A stretch of 64,000 bases of DNA from the NCBI RefSeq assembly GCF_015560805.1, contig NZ_JADMSO010000007.1, positions 109,944-173,943 of the forward strand, written 5' to 3'. The first letter of the stretch is position 1, and every line of letters begins with the position of its first letter. This DNA is from Mediterraneibacter glycyrrhizinilyticus. Lineage in GTDB: Bacteria; Bacillota; Clostridia; Lachnospirales; Lachnospiraceae. This document shows positions 25,500 through 33,484 of the stretch, piece by piece. The translations under genes were made by a program, and so were the position numbers. Under the pieces are notes generated by a model that worked only from the letters and a program-made list of their open reading frames with translations, did no database searches and was not told where the DNA came from.

Positions 25500-25788
25500 A
25501 CGGCTATGGAGTGTATTTACAGAGGATATGGAGCACTGTTATTTTACCGGAACACCGAATTGCCACAGGCATCATATCTTTTACGGCAGCCGGAGACAGC
25601 TGTCAGAGCGGTATGGATTTGTGATCCCGGTCGCAGCACATTTACATGAGTTTGCACCGGGAAGCATCCATGACAATCCGAATAAGGGATTGGATTTGAA
25701 ATTAAAGCAGATGGCACAGGCTTATTTCGAAGAGCATTACGGAACTCGGGAAGAGTTCCGCTGCATCTTCGGGAAGTCTTGGCTATAA
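25480..25788 (+). CDS. HNH-like zinc nuclease domain protein
   Basis: A protein of about 98-102 residues with a CYFTGTPNCHRHHIFYGSRR segment, a Cys/His cluster resembling the start of HNH-type nuclease domains found in Firmicute phages, and a conserved-looking tail (EEFRCIFGKSWL). It overlaps the NinB-like gene by 20 bases. The exact start (ATG 25480 or TTG 25492) is unclear. A structural rather than nuclease role cannot be excluded. Confidence 0.55.
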   Translation: MVWILAKRLWSVFTEDMEHCYFTGTPNCHRHHIFYGSRRQLSERYGFVIPVAAHLHEFAPGSIHDNPNKGLDLKLKQMAQAYFEEHYGTREEFRCIFGKSWL

Positions 25789-25913
25789 GTAACCCGTTCA
25801 TGTTGCACCTGCACGGGTATGTCACGGTACTATGCAGGGAGACCATTGCGGTGACTTTACCGATATGGTCGGGATTCATACTCCCCGGGGGATCCGGGGA
25901 GAGAAAGGAGAAC

Positions 25914-26279
25914 ATGGAAGGACAGATTGAATTACTGGATTATCTGAAGTCTTTGGAGAAAGACGGATTTGATATATTGGATTATATCCCGACAGGACAT
26001 GCGAATGCAGTGACGAGAGCATATCTTTGCAGTGTTACAGGACTGGATGACCGCACTGTACGGTATGCCATATCACAGGCGCGTCGTGAAATGCCGATCT
26101 TGAACATGCAGGATGGAAGCGGATATTTTATACCGGACATGAATCTGGCAGAAGAGAGAAGCTTACTGAAGCGGTATGTACAACAGGAGACAAGCAGAGG
26201 GAAACAGATCTTCTGGTCTCTGATTGGAGCGCGGAAGACGTTGAGGAACTGCGGGATAGATTGGAGGGATGTTTCCTAA
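25914..26279 (+). CDS. Helix-turn-helix phage protein
   Basis: A 121-residue protein. Its centre (YLCSVTGLDDRTVRYAISQA) reads as a winged-helix recognition region. AAAGGAG precedes ATG 25914 by 7 bases. An open frame extends upstream to 25779 through a GC-rich hairpin (CTCCCC/GGGGAG) and is considered non-coding leader. It directly precedes the replication initiator with no gap, suggesting a role in replication control. Confidence 0.6.
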   Translation: MEGQIELLDYLKSLEKDGFDILDYIPTGHANAVTRAYLCSVTGLDDRTVRYAISQARREMPILNMQDGSGYFIPDMNLAEERSLLKRYVQQETSRGKQIFWSLIGARKTLRNCGIDWRDVS

Positions 26280-27059
26280 ATGGCGGAACGCAGGATGTTT
26301 TCGAAGACAATTGTTGATTCCGATGCATTTCTGGACATGCCGTTGTCTACGCAGGCGCTGTACTTCCACCTGTCGATGCGGGCGGATGACGATGGTTTTT
26401 TAAACAATACAAAGAGGATACAGCGCTTGATCGGGGCGACAGACGATGATCTGAAATTGCTGGTCATGAAACGGTTTGTGATCCCGTTTGAAGACGGTGT
26501 TGTTGTGATCAAGCATTGGAGAATGAACAATTATATTCGGAAAGACAGATATACACAGACAGTTTACCGAGAAGAATTTGCCATGCTATCCGTCAAAGAA
26601 GATGGGTCTTATGCATTGGAAGAAACGTCTGGTATACCGGATGGCAACCAGTGTGTAACCGTTGGTATACCAGATGGCAACCAATTGGCAACCCAGGTAA
26701 GGGTAGGTAAGGATAGGATAGGTAAGGTAAGTATAGAGAGCAGTATAAATACTGCTTGTCCAGAGCCGGAAGAACCGGCACCGGACCGAGAGCAGGTGAT
26801 ATCGCTGACGCTGAATGATAGATCGGAGTTCTGGATCTATGGTGATCAGGTCGAGCAGTGGTCACAGTTATTTCCGGCAGTAGACGTATTGCAGGAATTG
26901 AGAAAAATGAAATCTTGGCTGGACAGCAACCCAAGTAGACGAAAGACCAAGCGAGGGATCCTTAGGTTCGTGAACAGTTGGCTGTCAAGAGAGCAGGATA
27001 AGGGAAAATTGAATTACAGGACGAAAGCGCCACAGATAAGCGAGGTGGACAGCTGGTGA
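26280..27059 (+). CDS. Phage replisome organizer / replication initiator
   Basis: A 259-residue protein. Its N-terminal third is a winged-helix domain typical of phage replisome organizers (RRMFSKTIVDSDAFLDMPLS; LYFHLSMRADDDGFLNN). A linker region coincides with repeated DNA (26631-26730), then a C-terminal helical domain follows. Such proteins bind origin repeats within their own gene and recruit the helicase. The next gene looks like a helicase loader, which fits. Starts immediately after the previous stop. Confidence 0.8.
   Translation: MAERRMFSKTIVDSDAFLDMPLSTQALYFHLSMRADDDGFLNNTKRIQRLIGATDDDLKLLVMKRFVIPFEDGVVVIKHWRMNNYIRKDRYTQTVYREEFAMLSVKEDGSYALEETSGIPDGNQCVTVGIPDGNQLATQVRVGKDRIGKVSIESSINTACPEPEEPAPDREQVISLTLNDRSEFWIYGDQVEQWSQLFPAVDVLQELRKMKSWLDSNPSRRKTKRGILRFVNSWLSREQDKGKLNYRTKAPQISEVDSW
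26631..26730. other. Candidate phage replication origin (iterons)
   Basis: Inside the initiator gene are two 20-bp repeats, GGTATACC(G/A)GATGGCAACCA, at 26631-26650 and 26664-26683, exactly 33 bases apart (three helix turns, codon phase kept). A partial third (TTGGCAACCCAGG) follows. Next comes a run of short GGTAAGG/GGATAGG repeats (26695-26730) with strong strand bias. The arrangement matches phage origins embedded in initiator genes. Confidence 0.65.
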
Positions 27060-27388
27060 CACGAGAAGAGTTTAAGATGATCGTAAAAGCGATGATGGCA
27101 GCGTATCCGCAGAATTGTCCGGTCAAGACGCAGGATGTGTTTGAACTTTGGTACTCGATGCTGAAAGATCTGATGTATGGGACGGTGAGTGCAAGGCTGA
27201 AAACGCATATCAAGACTTGTAAGTATGCGCCGAGCATCTCGGAACTGCGCGGAATGGATGGGGAGAAAAGGAACAGTTTTAACAATTTCCATCGCAGACA
27301 TTATGACATGGAGCAACTGGAGCGGAGCTTGCTGGAGTCTGGGAAGAACAAGATCGAAGTGAGGGATATGTATGGCAGACAAGAATAA
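27056..27388 (+). CDS. Replicative helicase loader/inhibitor-like protein
   Basis: A 110-residue protein resembling G39P-type helicase loaders (MIVKAMMAAYPQNCPVKTQD; VFELWYSMLKDL; TCKYAPSISEL). G39P delivers the phage or host helicase to the origin. GTG start overlaps the initiator stop by 4 bases, so translation is coupled. The family call rests on these motifs plus position. Confidence 0.65.
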   Translation: MTREEFKMIVKAMMAAYPQNCPVKTQDVFELWYSMLKDLMYGTVSARLKTHIKTCKYAPSISELRGMDGEKRNSFNNFHRRHYDMEQLERSLLESGKNKIEVRDMYGRQE

Positions 27389-27536
27389 AAGCCGCACGGA
27401 AGAGGAGATACGCAGAGTGAAGATTTTCCAAAGAAATCTGGATTATGAAATGTTTTGCGTGTATTGGAAATGGCTGTGCAGCCAGATCAATCCGAAGTCG
27501 GTGAACAGATTGGAGGAACGAAAGAACGATGAATAA
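27372..27536 (+). CDS. Small hypothetical phage protein
   Basis: A 54-residue basic protein (KSRTEEEIRRVKIFQRNLDY; CVYWKWLCSQINP) overlapping both neighbours. No family recognised; probably replication-associated by position. Confidence 0.5.
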   Translation: MADKNKSRTEEEIRRVKIFQRNLDYEMFCVYWKWLCSQINPKSVNRLEERKNDE

Positions 27537-28671
27537 AAAAGAGATATTGGAGATTAGAAAGCAGCTTACACCAGTGAATTGTGCGATCACTAGAATTTGC
27601 GGGTGTTATGTGGATCATGAAAAGACAAAACGCATGCAGATGAAAGAAGCATTTTTGTCGATGCCGGAGGAAGAGGGATTCAAATATTTTGACATGTTAA
27701 GAAAAACACTTTCCGGAAAAATCGGAAGAAATCTGCTGAATTTGGAAATCCCGATGGAAGAAGAGATGCCGGGAGGTGCACAGGAATTTCTTCTACGGCT
27801 ACGAGACAGCAAGCTGAAAGATGATGAACTTCTGAATGCTTTTTATGAGAAAGTGATCGAGAATTATATTTGCTCAGGGAATTATTACATTGTTCTGGTC
27901 CATGCGATGTACGACATTCCGGGAAGAGCGTCTGATCAGACGGAATTATACGATGCATCGGAAGAAGTGTATGAGCATCTTCTTTGCAGCATCTGCCCGG
28001 TTGAACTTTCAAAAGCAGGGCTTTGCTATGACGAAGAAGAGAACACGATCACAGAGCGGTGCCGGGAATGGGAAGTGGGAGCACCGGTGAAAGGATTCTT
28101 GTTTCCGGCATTTAATGACCGGAATACCGACATCCATGCAGCATTGTATTACACGAAAAAAACAGAAGAATTGCAGGAACAGCTGACACAGGCACTTTTT
28201 GGCGTGAATATCCCGCTTTCTGCGGAAGCACAGAAGAGCATGTTCCAGAAGATTCTCGGAAATGTACTGGAAAACCGGGCAGGATATTCCATCGTCATGG
28301 ATGTTTATGATCGGCTGTATGAACTTTTGGAAGAGGGGAAAGACGATCCGGATCCGGTTACAGTAGGAAAATATGAATTGCGGAGGATTCTGGAAAACAG
28401 CGGTGCCGCGGAAGAGATGGCAGAACGATTCGAAAAGGAATACGAGGAATTCATTGGCAGAGACACTTTGCTTCAGGTTTCCAATCTGGTAAGCCCAAAA
28501 GGAATCACGATCAAGACAGCAGATGCAACAATCCGTCTGGAACCGAGCCGGATGGATATGTTGGAACCGACGGATCTTCATGGCATGAAGTGCCTGGCGG
28601 TCAATGCAGACGGCTTGGTGGAAATGAATGGGATCTCGGTAGTGGTTGACCTAGATAAACCGGAAGTGTAG
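27529..28671 (+). CDS. DUF4317 domain-containing protein
   Basis: A 380-residue protein of the DUF4317 family (EILEIRKQLTPVNCAITRIC; GCYVDHEKTKR; later DGLYE-type helices). DUF4317 proteins are known mainly as chromosomal genes in gut Firmicutes and have no established function. Its full length and central position in the early operon suggest a working phage gene. It overlaps the upstream small gene by 8 bases. Confidence 0.72.
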   Translation: MNKKEILEIRKQLTPVNCAITRICGCYVDHEKTKRMQMKEAFLSMPEEEGFKYFDMLRKTLSGKIGRNLLNLEIPMEEEMPGGAQEFLLRLRDSKLKDDELLNAFYEKVIENYICSGNYYIVLVHAMYDIPGRASDQTELYDASEEVYEHLLCSICPVELSKAGLCYDEEENTITERCREWEVGAPVKGFLFPAFNDRNTDIHAALYYTKKTEELQEQLTQALFGVNIPLSAEAQKSMFQKILGNVLENRAGYSIVMDVYDRLYELLEEGKDDPDPVTVGKYELRRILENSGAAEEMAERFEKEYEEFIGRDTLLQVSNLVSPKGITIKTADATIRLEPSRMDMLEPTDLHGMKCLAVNADGLVEMNGISVVVDLDKPEV

Positions 28672-28681
28672 GGGGCACTGA

Positions 28682-29269
28682 ATGAAGAGCAATATTCAAA
28701 AAGTAAAAGCCATAGAGTCTCAAAATAAGCGGAAGATCCTTTCTGTCAACCAGAACGTGGATGAAAGCAGTGGGATCTATTTTCTTACGAGGGCGGATGA
28801 GAACGGGATCCAGTACGCATATATCGGACAGGCAAAGCATTTATTGACTCGGTTGGCGCAGCACTTAAGCGGGTATCAGCATATTGATCTGTCCCTGAAA
28901 AAGCATGGAATGTTTTCGGAGGGGAATGTGTATGGCTGGAAAATAAACTTTCTGCATTATCCGGAGAATGAACTGGATGAACATGAACAATTCTGGATCA
29001 AACGATATGCAAAGAATGGGTATCAGCTACGGAATAAAACTGCCGGAGGGCAGGGCGAGGGAAAGAAGCAGATCAGTGAATACCGACCGGCGAAAGGATA
29101 TTATGATGGAATTGCGCAGGGGAAAAGAACTCTGGCAAGAGAATTGTCACATATCATGGAGAAACACCTAACGGTGGGATTGAAACCGGAGAAATGCGGA
29201 AATAAAGTGTCGGAAAAGCAATTAGAGAAATTCAACAGGCTATTGGACGAGAAAAGTTATATGGAGTAG
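28682..29269 (+). CDS. GIY-YIG nuclease family protein
   Basis: A 195-residue protein with an N-terminal GIY-YIG core: SGIYFLTRADENG then AYIGQAKHLLTRLAQHL, with the conserved Arg and an ELDEHEQFWI glutamate region. A C-terminal helical tail may bind DNA. Such nucleases occur as phage homing enzymes or in host-DNA degradation. It lies 10 bases after the DUF4317 gene; no intron or insertion is seen next to it. Confidence 0.78.
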   Translation: MKSNIQKVKAIESQNKRKILSVNQNVDESSGIYFLTRADENGIQYAYIGQAKHLLTRLAQHLSGYQHIDLSLKKHGMFSEGNVYGWKINFLHYPENELDEHEQFWIKRYAKNGYQLRNKTAGGQGEGKKQISEYRPAKGYYDGIAQGKRTLARELSHIMEKHLTVGLKPEKCGNKVSEKQLEKFNRLLDEKSYME

Positions 29270-29274
29270 AGAAG

Positions 29275-30390
29275 ATGGATGAGAAAGAAATGGAGTTGTG
29301 GAAAGAAGAGAAAAGGCGGAAGAAAGCGCAGTTTGCCGCGATGCAGAATCAGCCTTATGAGGTGAAAGTAAAACGGGCAGAGCTTCGGGCAATCGAGTTC
29401 GTTGAGAAGTTAGATGAAATGGACATGGAAGCTCATGTGAGTGTCGGTGGATTGGACAGTATAACGTTGCTTTTGTTCTTGAGGAAAATAGGAATTGACA
29501 TTCCGGCAATTTCAGTTTCCTCGTTGGAAGATAAGAGTATTCAAGAGATTCATAAAGAATTAGGTGTTATGCCAATTAAGCCGATGAAATCCAAAGTTAA
29601 TATTATACGAGAGTTTGGCTTTCCGGTAATTAGTAAAAAGATTGCAGGGAGAATCGATACCTTGCAAAATCCAACAGCAAAGAATCAGACTGTCAGACAT
29701 GCAATTATAACAGGGGAATGCGGGGAACAGGGACATTTTGCTAAAAACAGTAGGATGAAACTGCCGCAAAAATGGCTGGAACTTTTTGCAGGATATGAAA
29801 ATGAGAATGAGGGGACAGGTTATCGAATTGCTCCGTTTAAAGTTTCGAATAAATGTTGTCAGTTTCTGAAAGAAGATCCTTGTGACCAATATGCGAAAGA
29901 ACATAGGAGTGCTCCGTTTCTTGGTCTTATGGCATCAGAGGGAGGACAGAGGGAGGAAGCACTTGTAGATCATGGCTGTAATTACTTTGGAAAAACAGTC
30001 ATTCGAAGTGCACCATTTGCACCGTTTTTGCGTCAAGATTTGCTTCAGCTTGCATTGGATCTGAATGTTCCGGTTCCGAAAATATATGGAGAAATTAAAA
30101 GAAAACCGGATGGAATGCTGTATACAACAGAAGCACAAAGAACGGGGTGCAGCATGTGTGGGTTTGGAATCCACATGGAAAAGAGACCGCACCGTTTTGA
30201 TAAGCTCAGGGAAAGAAATGAAAAAGAATGGAAATTTTGGATGTATTCGTGTTGTACAGATACAGAAACAGGAGAAAAGTACGGTTGGGGAAGAGTTCTG
30301 GACTACATAGGCGTAGAGTGGGAAGACCGATATGTTGATTGGGAAAAAGAACAAATGAGCATTTTTGACTTTCCGGAGGTATTACCATGA
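29275..30390 (+). CDS. Phage PAPS-reductase-like (PP-loop ATPase) protein
   Basis: A 371-residue protein with the PP-loop SVGGLDSITLLLFLRKIG at about residue 57, as in phosphoadenosine phosphosulfate reductase and DndC-like proteins, plus Cys-rich segments (TGCSMCGFGIHMEKRP near 290) that could bind metal or an Fe-S cluster. Phage members are widespread and of unknown role; nucleotide or DNA/RNA sulfur modification has been proposed. Its stop overlaps the next start by 4 bases. Confidence 0.72.
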   Translation: MDEKEMELWKEEKRRKKAQFAAMQNQPYEVKVKRAELRAIEFVEKLDEMDMEAHVSVGGLDSITLLLFLRKIGIDIPAISVSSLEDKSIQEIHKELGVMPIKPMKSKVNIIREFGFPVISKKIAGRIDTLQNPTAKNQTVRHAIITGECGEQGHFAKNSRMKLPQKWLELFAGYENENEGTGYRIAPFKVSNKCCQFLKEDPCDQYAKEHRSAPFLGLMASEGGQREEALVDHGCNYFGKTVIRSAPFAPFLRQDLLQLALDLNVPVPKIYGEIKRKPDGMLYTTEAQRTGCSMCGFGIHMEKRPHRFDKLRERNEKEWKFWMYSCCTDTETGEKYGWGRVLDYIGVEWEDRYVDWEKEQMSIFDFPEVLP

Positions 30391-30713
30391 TAAAACAAAT
30401 GAATCTGTTTGATTTTATTGAGCCACCGGTTCAACCGGGCGAGTGGCTGCAGGAAAGTCAGCTTGGAGAAGAAATGACCTTTGATGAGATCGCACAGTCT
30501 GTAGGAAAGGTGATCGCGATTGATAAGAGCACCCAATCTCACGCATGGTATAAGGCAGTACTTGTCGAGAAGATACTGGAAAGAGATGAGTACGATGGCA
30601 TATACAGGCGGCTCATTTATTATGATGGAGCGAAGCAAAGAGGGTATATCAGTGAGATGTATTTTCAAGTTGAAGGTTCAAGAAGTTACCAGAGAGCATG
30701 GAGGATAAGATGA
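30387..30713 (+). CDS. Hypothetical phage protein
   Basis: A 108-residue soluble protein (QMNLFDFIEPPVQPGEWLQE; KAVLVEKILERDEYDGIYRR). It is coupled to the PAPS-reductase-like gene by a 4-base overlap, and the next gene is coupled to it in the same way. Function unknown. Confidence 0.6.
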   Translation: MIKQMNLFDFIEPPVQPGEWLQESQLGEEMTFDEIAQSVGKVIAIDKSTQSHAWYKAVLVEKILERDEYDGIYRRLIYYDGAKQRGYISEMYFQVEGSRSYQRAWRIR

Positions 30714-30895
30714 GAAACGTGATCAGGAGCATTCGGAAAGGTTCTGCGCAGTGGAACGAAGAGGATCGGCTGAAGATAGCAACATTGTTATTAAAAGCCG
30801 GATACTCTGTCAAGATCGGGAGACAGCAGATAGAGAGTACCGGAGGTAAGAAACAGATGGAGTATACGGTGGAATACTGGGAGGAAGAGAAGTGA
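30710..30895 (+). CDS. Small hypothetical phage protein
   Basis: A 61-residue protein (QWNEEDRLKIATLLLKAGYS). ATGA overlap with the previous stop fixes the start. Resembles small phage proteins of about 60 residues with one alpha/beta unit; no family name recognised. Confidence 0.55.
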   Translation: MRNVIRSIRKGSAQWNEEDRLKIATLLLKAGYSVKIGRQQIESTGGKKQMEYTVEYWEEEK

Positions 30896-31221
30896 GCTGG
30901 GTAGATAAAGCGCACAGGCGCAACAAAGTAGCGAGGGATGTGGAAAAGGTCCTGAAAGATAAGCGGTTCATTGAAGCCAGTAACCGGAGAGAGGAACAGG
31001 CAGTGCTTCAGTCCATGTGCTGGATGGCGTTTATCGGATGCGAGTATCTGGAAATGCAGCACAGATACAAGAAGAACGGAATGGAGAAGTTCTTGAAATT
31101 CCTGAAAGGTCGTATGGAGGAGATCGGTGATGACGAACAGTATTTCAAGGACGTCATAGAGTATTACAAAAGTACCTATGATCTGGATGTTGCGACGATC
31201 ATGGGTGTGAAGATCGGATAG
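30892..31221 (+). CDS. Helical hypothetical phage protein
   Basis: A 109-residue, mostly helical, basic protein (WVDKAHRRNKVARDVEKVLK). GTG start overlaps the previous stop. No family recognised. Confidence 0.55.
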   Translation: MSWVDKAHRRNKVARDVEKVLKDKRFIEASNRREEQAVLQSMCWMAFIGCEYLEMQHRYKKNGMEKFLKFLKGRMEEIGDDEQYFKDVIEYYKSTYDLDVATIMGVKIG

Positions 31222-31231
31222 GGGAGATCAC

Positions 31232-31309
31232 ATGGCAGCAGGAATTTTGATACTGGCAGCGTTCCTGATCGGAGTGATGGTCGGGTACTGCTGCGGAAAG
31301 GATGGATGA
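31232..31309 (+). CDS. Tiny membrane peptide
   Basis: A 25-residue peptide consisting almost entirely of one hydrophobic helix (AAGILILAAFLIGVMVGYCC) with tail GKDG. GGGGAG precedes the ATG by about 6 bases, and its stop overlaps the next ATG. Short single-helix peptides like this are common in Firmicute phage early operons. Confidence 0.5.
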   Translation: MAAGILILAAFLIGVMVGYCCGKDG

Positions 31310-31464
31310 CGATGGATGAAAAAAAGAGTGCGATGAAAATAATCGAAGAAGTATGTGAAGATATTTGTAATCGTTACTGTAAGTATGGTGACACAGTCGA
31401 TGAAGACGGTGAGTGTGAAGTTGGAAGAGGCGGGGAAGAATGTCCGTTAATGAGATTGTATTAA
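31306..31464 (+). CDS. Small Cys-rich phage protein
   Basis: A 52-residue acidic protein with five Cys (EVCEDICNRYCKYGD; ECEVGRGGEECPLM), likely a small metal-binding or disulfide-poor knot. The overlap with the upstream stop codon supports translation. Confidence 0.5.
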   Translation: MTMDEKKSAMKIIEEVCEDICNRYCKYGDTVDEDGECEVGRGGEECPLMRLY

Positions 31465-31478
31465 AGGAGCGAGATACG

Positions 31479-31802
31479 TTGAGAAGATTAACCAAACAGG
31501 ACGAACAAGGAAACTGGTGCTTGAAAGGTCTGCCGTGGAAAGATACTTATGTAGGACAGATCATTACAGAGAACACCAACGAAAAGATATACGGTGCGCT
31601 GTGCAAGCTGAAAGACTATGAGAACAGTGGTCTGGATCCGGAGGAAGCATGCCGGCTGAAAGAAAGGGATACGGCGACGAAGCCTATTGAACATGTAACA
31701 AAATTTGCGCCAATGTATGAATGTCCATCGTGCGGAAATATAGATGTGTACGGACAAATCAAGTGTGATGAGTGCGGACAGAGATTAGATTGGGGTGAGT
31801 GA
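31479..31802 (+). CDS. Zinc-ribbon phage protein
   Basis: A 107-residue protein ending in a zinc ribbon (YECPSCGNIDVYGQIKCDEC). TTG 31479 has AAAGGAG 9 bases upstream and is preferred over an upstream in-frame ATG at 31440. The C-terminal DWGE is echoed by the DWSE end of the next gene, suggesting related modules. Confidence 0.6.
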   Translation: MRRLTKQDEQGNWCLKGLPWKDTYVGQIITENTNEKIYGALCKLKDYENSGLDPEEACRLKERDTATKPIEHVTKFAPMYECPSCGNIDVYGQIKCDECGQRLDWGE

Positions 31803-31806
31803 TTAA

Positions 31807-32049
31807 ATGGACGAAAAGAAAGTTAGAGAAGCGATAGATTTTATTAAAACATTGATAACTGCCGGAAATGGCGATGAGCGTTTGTACACTGCAATCGAAG
31901 CACTGGAAAAGCAGTTGCCGAAGAAACCGAAAAAATTGGAAAATGGAGATTTAGCATGCTCGTGCGGATTGATTATCCAAAGAAAAAATAGAAGAACATG
32001 CTTGTATTACTGTCATAATTGTGGGCAGGCGATAGATTGGAGTGAGTGA
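31807..32049 (+). CDS. Zinc-ribbon phage protein
   Basis: An 80-residue protein with a C-terminal Cys pair arrangement (ACSCGLIIQ; YYCHNCGQAIDWSE). The ending resembles that of its upstream neighbour, consistent with two diverged copies of one small zinc-binding family. Confidence 0.6.
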   Translation: MDEKKVREAIDFIKTLITAGNGDERLYTAIEALEKQLPKKPKKLENGDLACSCGLIIQRKNRRTCLYYCHNCGQAIDWSE

Positions 32050-32210
32050 TGAAAAGAGGAAAGTTAGAACTCAAGGATTCCGATACTTTACAAGACATTT
32101 ATAATAAGCTGACAATTGACGGGTATCTGAAAGAGCCGTTGACCGTGGACGAGCAAGTGCTCATTTACGGCATATCAAAATGGATTAGAGAGAATGTGGA
32201 GGTGGAGTGA
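32049..32210 (+). CDS. Small hypothetical phage protein
   Basis: A 53-residue protein (LELKDSDTLQDIYNKLTIDG). ATGA overlap with the preceding stop and a one-base overlap with the next start show tight packing. No family recognised. Confidence 0.5.
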   Translation: MKRGKLELKDSDTLQDIYNKLTIDGYLKEPLTVDEQVLIYGISKWIRENVEVE

Positions 32211-32605
32211 TGAACGTACTAGAGAAGATTTTGGAAGAGATTGAAGAAAAATTTAAAACAGCAGATGCAGAAAAGTTTGACTGTGAAGAATTGTGCGATG
32301 TAGAAGATTGGTATGATTCCGGTTATATTGATGGACAGTTAAGCGCATATGAGAAATGTATGGATATCATCCGTTCTCACATGGGGGATGGTAAAGACAC
32401 AAATGTCCCTAGTAATGAAGGTTGGATTCCAGTGGAAGAGCGGTTGCCGGAAGACGAAAGAATGGTCTTAGTAACGTGCCAAACAAAAAAGGGGATTAGG
32501 AGTACAAACAGGGCATATTATGATGGAGCATTTTGGCATGGAAGTGGTTCGATGTCAAGTGTAACCGCATGGCAGCCACTTCCAGAACCGTACAAGGAGG
32601 ACTAA
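32210..32605 (+). CDS. DUF551 domain protein
   Basis: A 131-residue protein. The C-terminal half is a DUF551 domain (NEGWIPVEERLPEDERMVLV; VTAWQPLPEPY), common in phages and of unknown function. The N-terminal half is an acidic helix with a DVEDWYDSGYIDGQ segment. Confidence 0.72.
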   Translation: MNVLEKILEEIEEKFKTADAEKFDCEELCDVEDWYDSGYIDGQLSAYEKCMDIIRSHMGDGKDTNVPSNEGWIPVEERLPEDERMVLVTCQTKKGIRSTNRAYYDGAFWHGSGSMSSVTAWQPLPEPYKED

Positions 32606-32875
32606 ATGTTGAGAAAGACCAAAACAAACGAAGCCCAGCGCCGGAAGCAGGCAGAGAGCATCCGGCGGCGCGGGCTTGAACAGATGGCAGAACACGATCC
32701 CTCCGCGGCGGCGAAGCGGCAGATGCGGCACAAGCCGTATCAGGCTGCGGCGCTGATCCGGGAGCAGGGAGAGCAGATGCGAAGAGAAGACGTGGCGGAA
32801 TTTGTAGCAAGAAAGTACGGAATCGATGCAGTGAAAGGGGAGATTGCCGGTGGGACAGAGACTGGAAGAGAATAA
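32606..32875 (+). CDS. Basic helical phage protein
   Basis: An 89-residue, Arg/Gln/Ala-rich protein (AQRRKQAESIRRRGLEQMAE). GC-richer than its neighbours. Possibly DNA- or RNA-binding by charge. No family recognised. It overlaps the start of the late regulator by 26 bases. Confidence 0.55.
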   Translation: MLRKTKTNEAQRRKQAESIRRRGLEQMAEHDPSAAAKRQMRHKPYQAAALIREQGEQMRREDVAEFVARKYGIDAVKGEIAGGTETGRE

Positions 32876-33287
32876 CGTGAAATTTGAGAACGACAGGAAG
32901 AAGAGTTATCTCCGGGGATACCGGATGCATGGGCGCCGGATCAAACGGATCGAACTGGAGATTGACGAGATACGGAACTTGAAGATGTATCCGTCTGTGA
33001 ACAATGACGGGATGCCGCATGGAAGTGGACAGGGAGATCTGTCCAGTTATGCGGCAGAACTACACGAAAAAGAGGAAATGCTGTATCAGGAAGGCGTGGA
33101 ACAGGTAAAGGCATACAAAGACATCTCCTGGCGGATTCAACAGCTTGAGAATGAGGATGAAAGGGATGTGCTGTTTTACCGGTACATAAAGGGGATGGGC
33201 TGGTGGGAGATTGCAGAGAGTATGCAATTTTCAGAGAGACAAGTTTTTAGGATACATGGAAAAGCATTAGCAAACTTGAAAATTTAA
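32850..33287 (+). CDS. ArpU-like / sigma-like late transcription regulator
   Basis: A 145-residue protein whose C-terminus is a sigma-70 region-4-like helix-turn-helix (DERDVLFYRYIKGMGWWEIA; FSERQVFRIHGKALANL), as in ArpU/DUF1492-type phage late regulators. These sit just upstream of the packaging genes and switch on the late operon. GTG 32850 has AGGGGAG 7 bases upstream; TTG at 32844 is the other option. A promoter-like element with direct repeats follows immediately. Confidence 0.75.
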   Translation: MGQRLEENNVKFENDRKKSYLRGYRMHGRRIKRIELEIDEIRNLKMYPSVNNDGMPHGSGQGDLSSYAAELHEKEEMLYQEGVEQVKAYKDISWRIQQLENEDERDVLFYRYIKGMGWWEIAESMQFSERQVFRIHGKALANLKI

Positions 33288-33291
33288 AAGA

Positions 33292-33328
33292 TGTCAGTGA
33301 ATGTCAGTATTACCTGTGCTATTATGAT
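33292..33328 (+). promoter_or_regulatory. Candidate phage late promoter
   Basis: Just after the late regulator gene lie two TGTCAGT repeats (33292-33298 and 33302-33308), 10 bases apart, followed 15 bases later by TATGAT (33323-33328). There is no normal TTGACA box, as expected for a promoter needing the ArpU-like protein. Confidence 0.55.
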
Positions 33329-33390
33329 AGCATCGGAAGTCAGAGAAAAGGAACCGGCTTCCGAAACCCTCCCTGTGAAATGTATAAACG

Positions 33391-33421
33391 AAAAGCGTCT
33401 TCCGTTTGGAGGGCGTTTTTT
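33391..33421 (+). terminator. Rho-independent terminator
   Basis: AAAAGCGTCTTCC (33391-33403) pairs over 13 positions, with three wobbles, with GGAGGGCGTTTTT (33408-33420) around a GTTT loop and runs into T's. It would stop early transcripts, or partly attenuate late ones, before the accessory pair. Confidence 0.8.
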
Positions 33422-33484
33422 GATTGAAAAGCAGGAATATATGTGATAATATAATGACATTCTATCAACTCAACGGAGGTTAGA

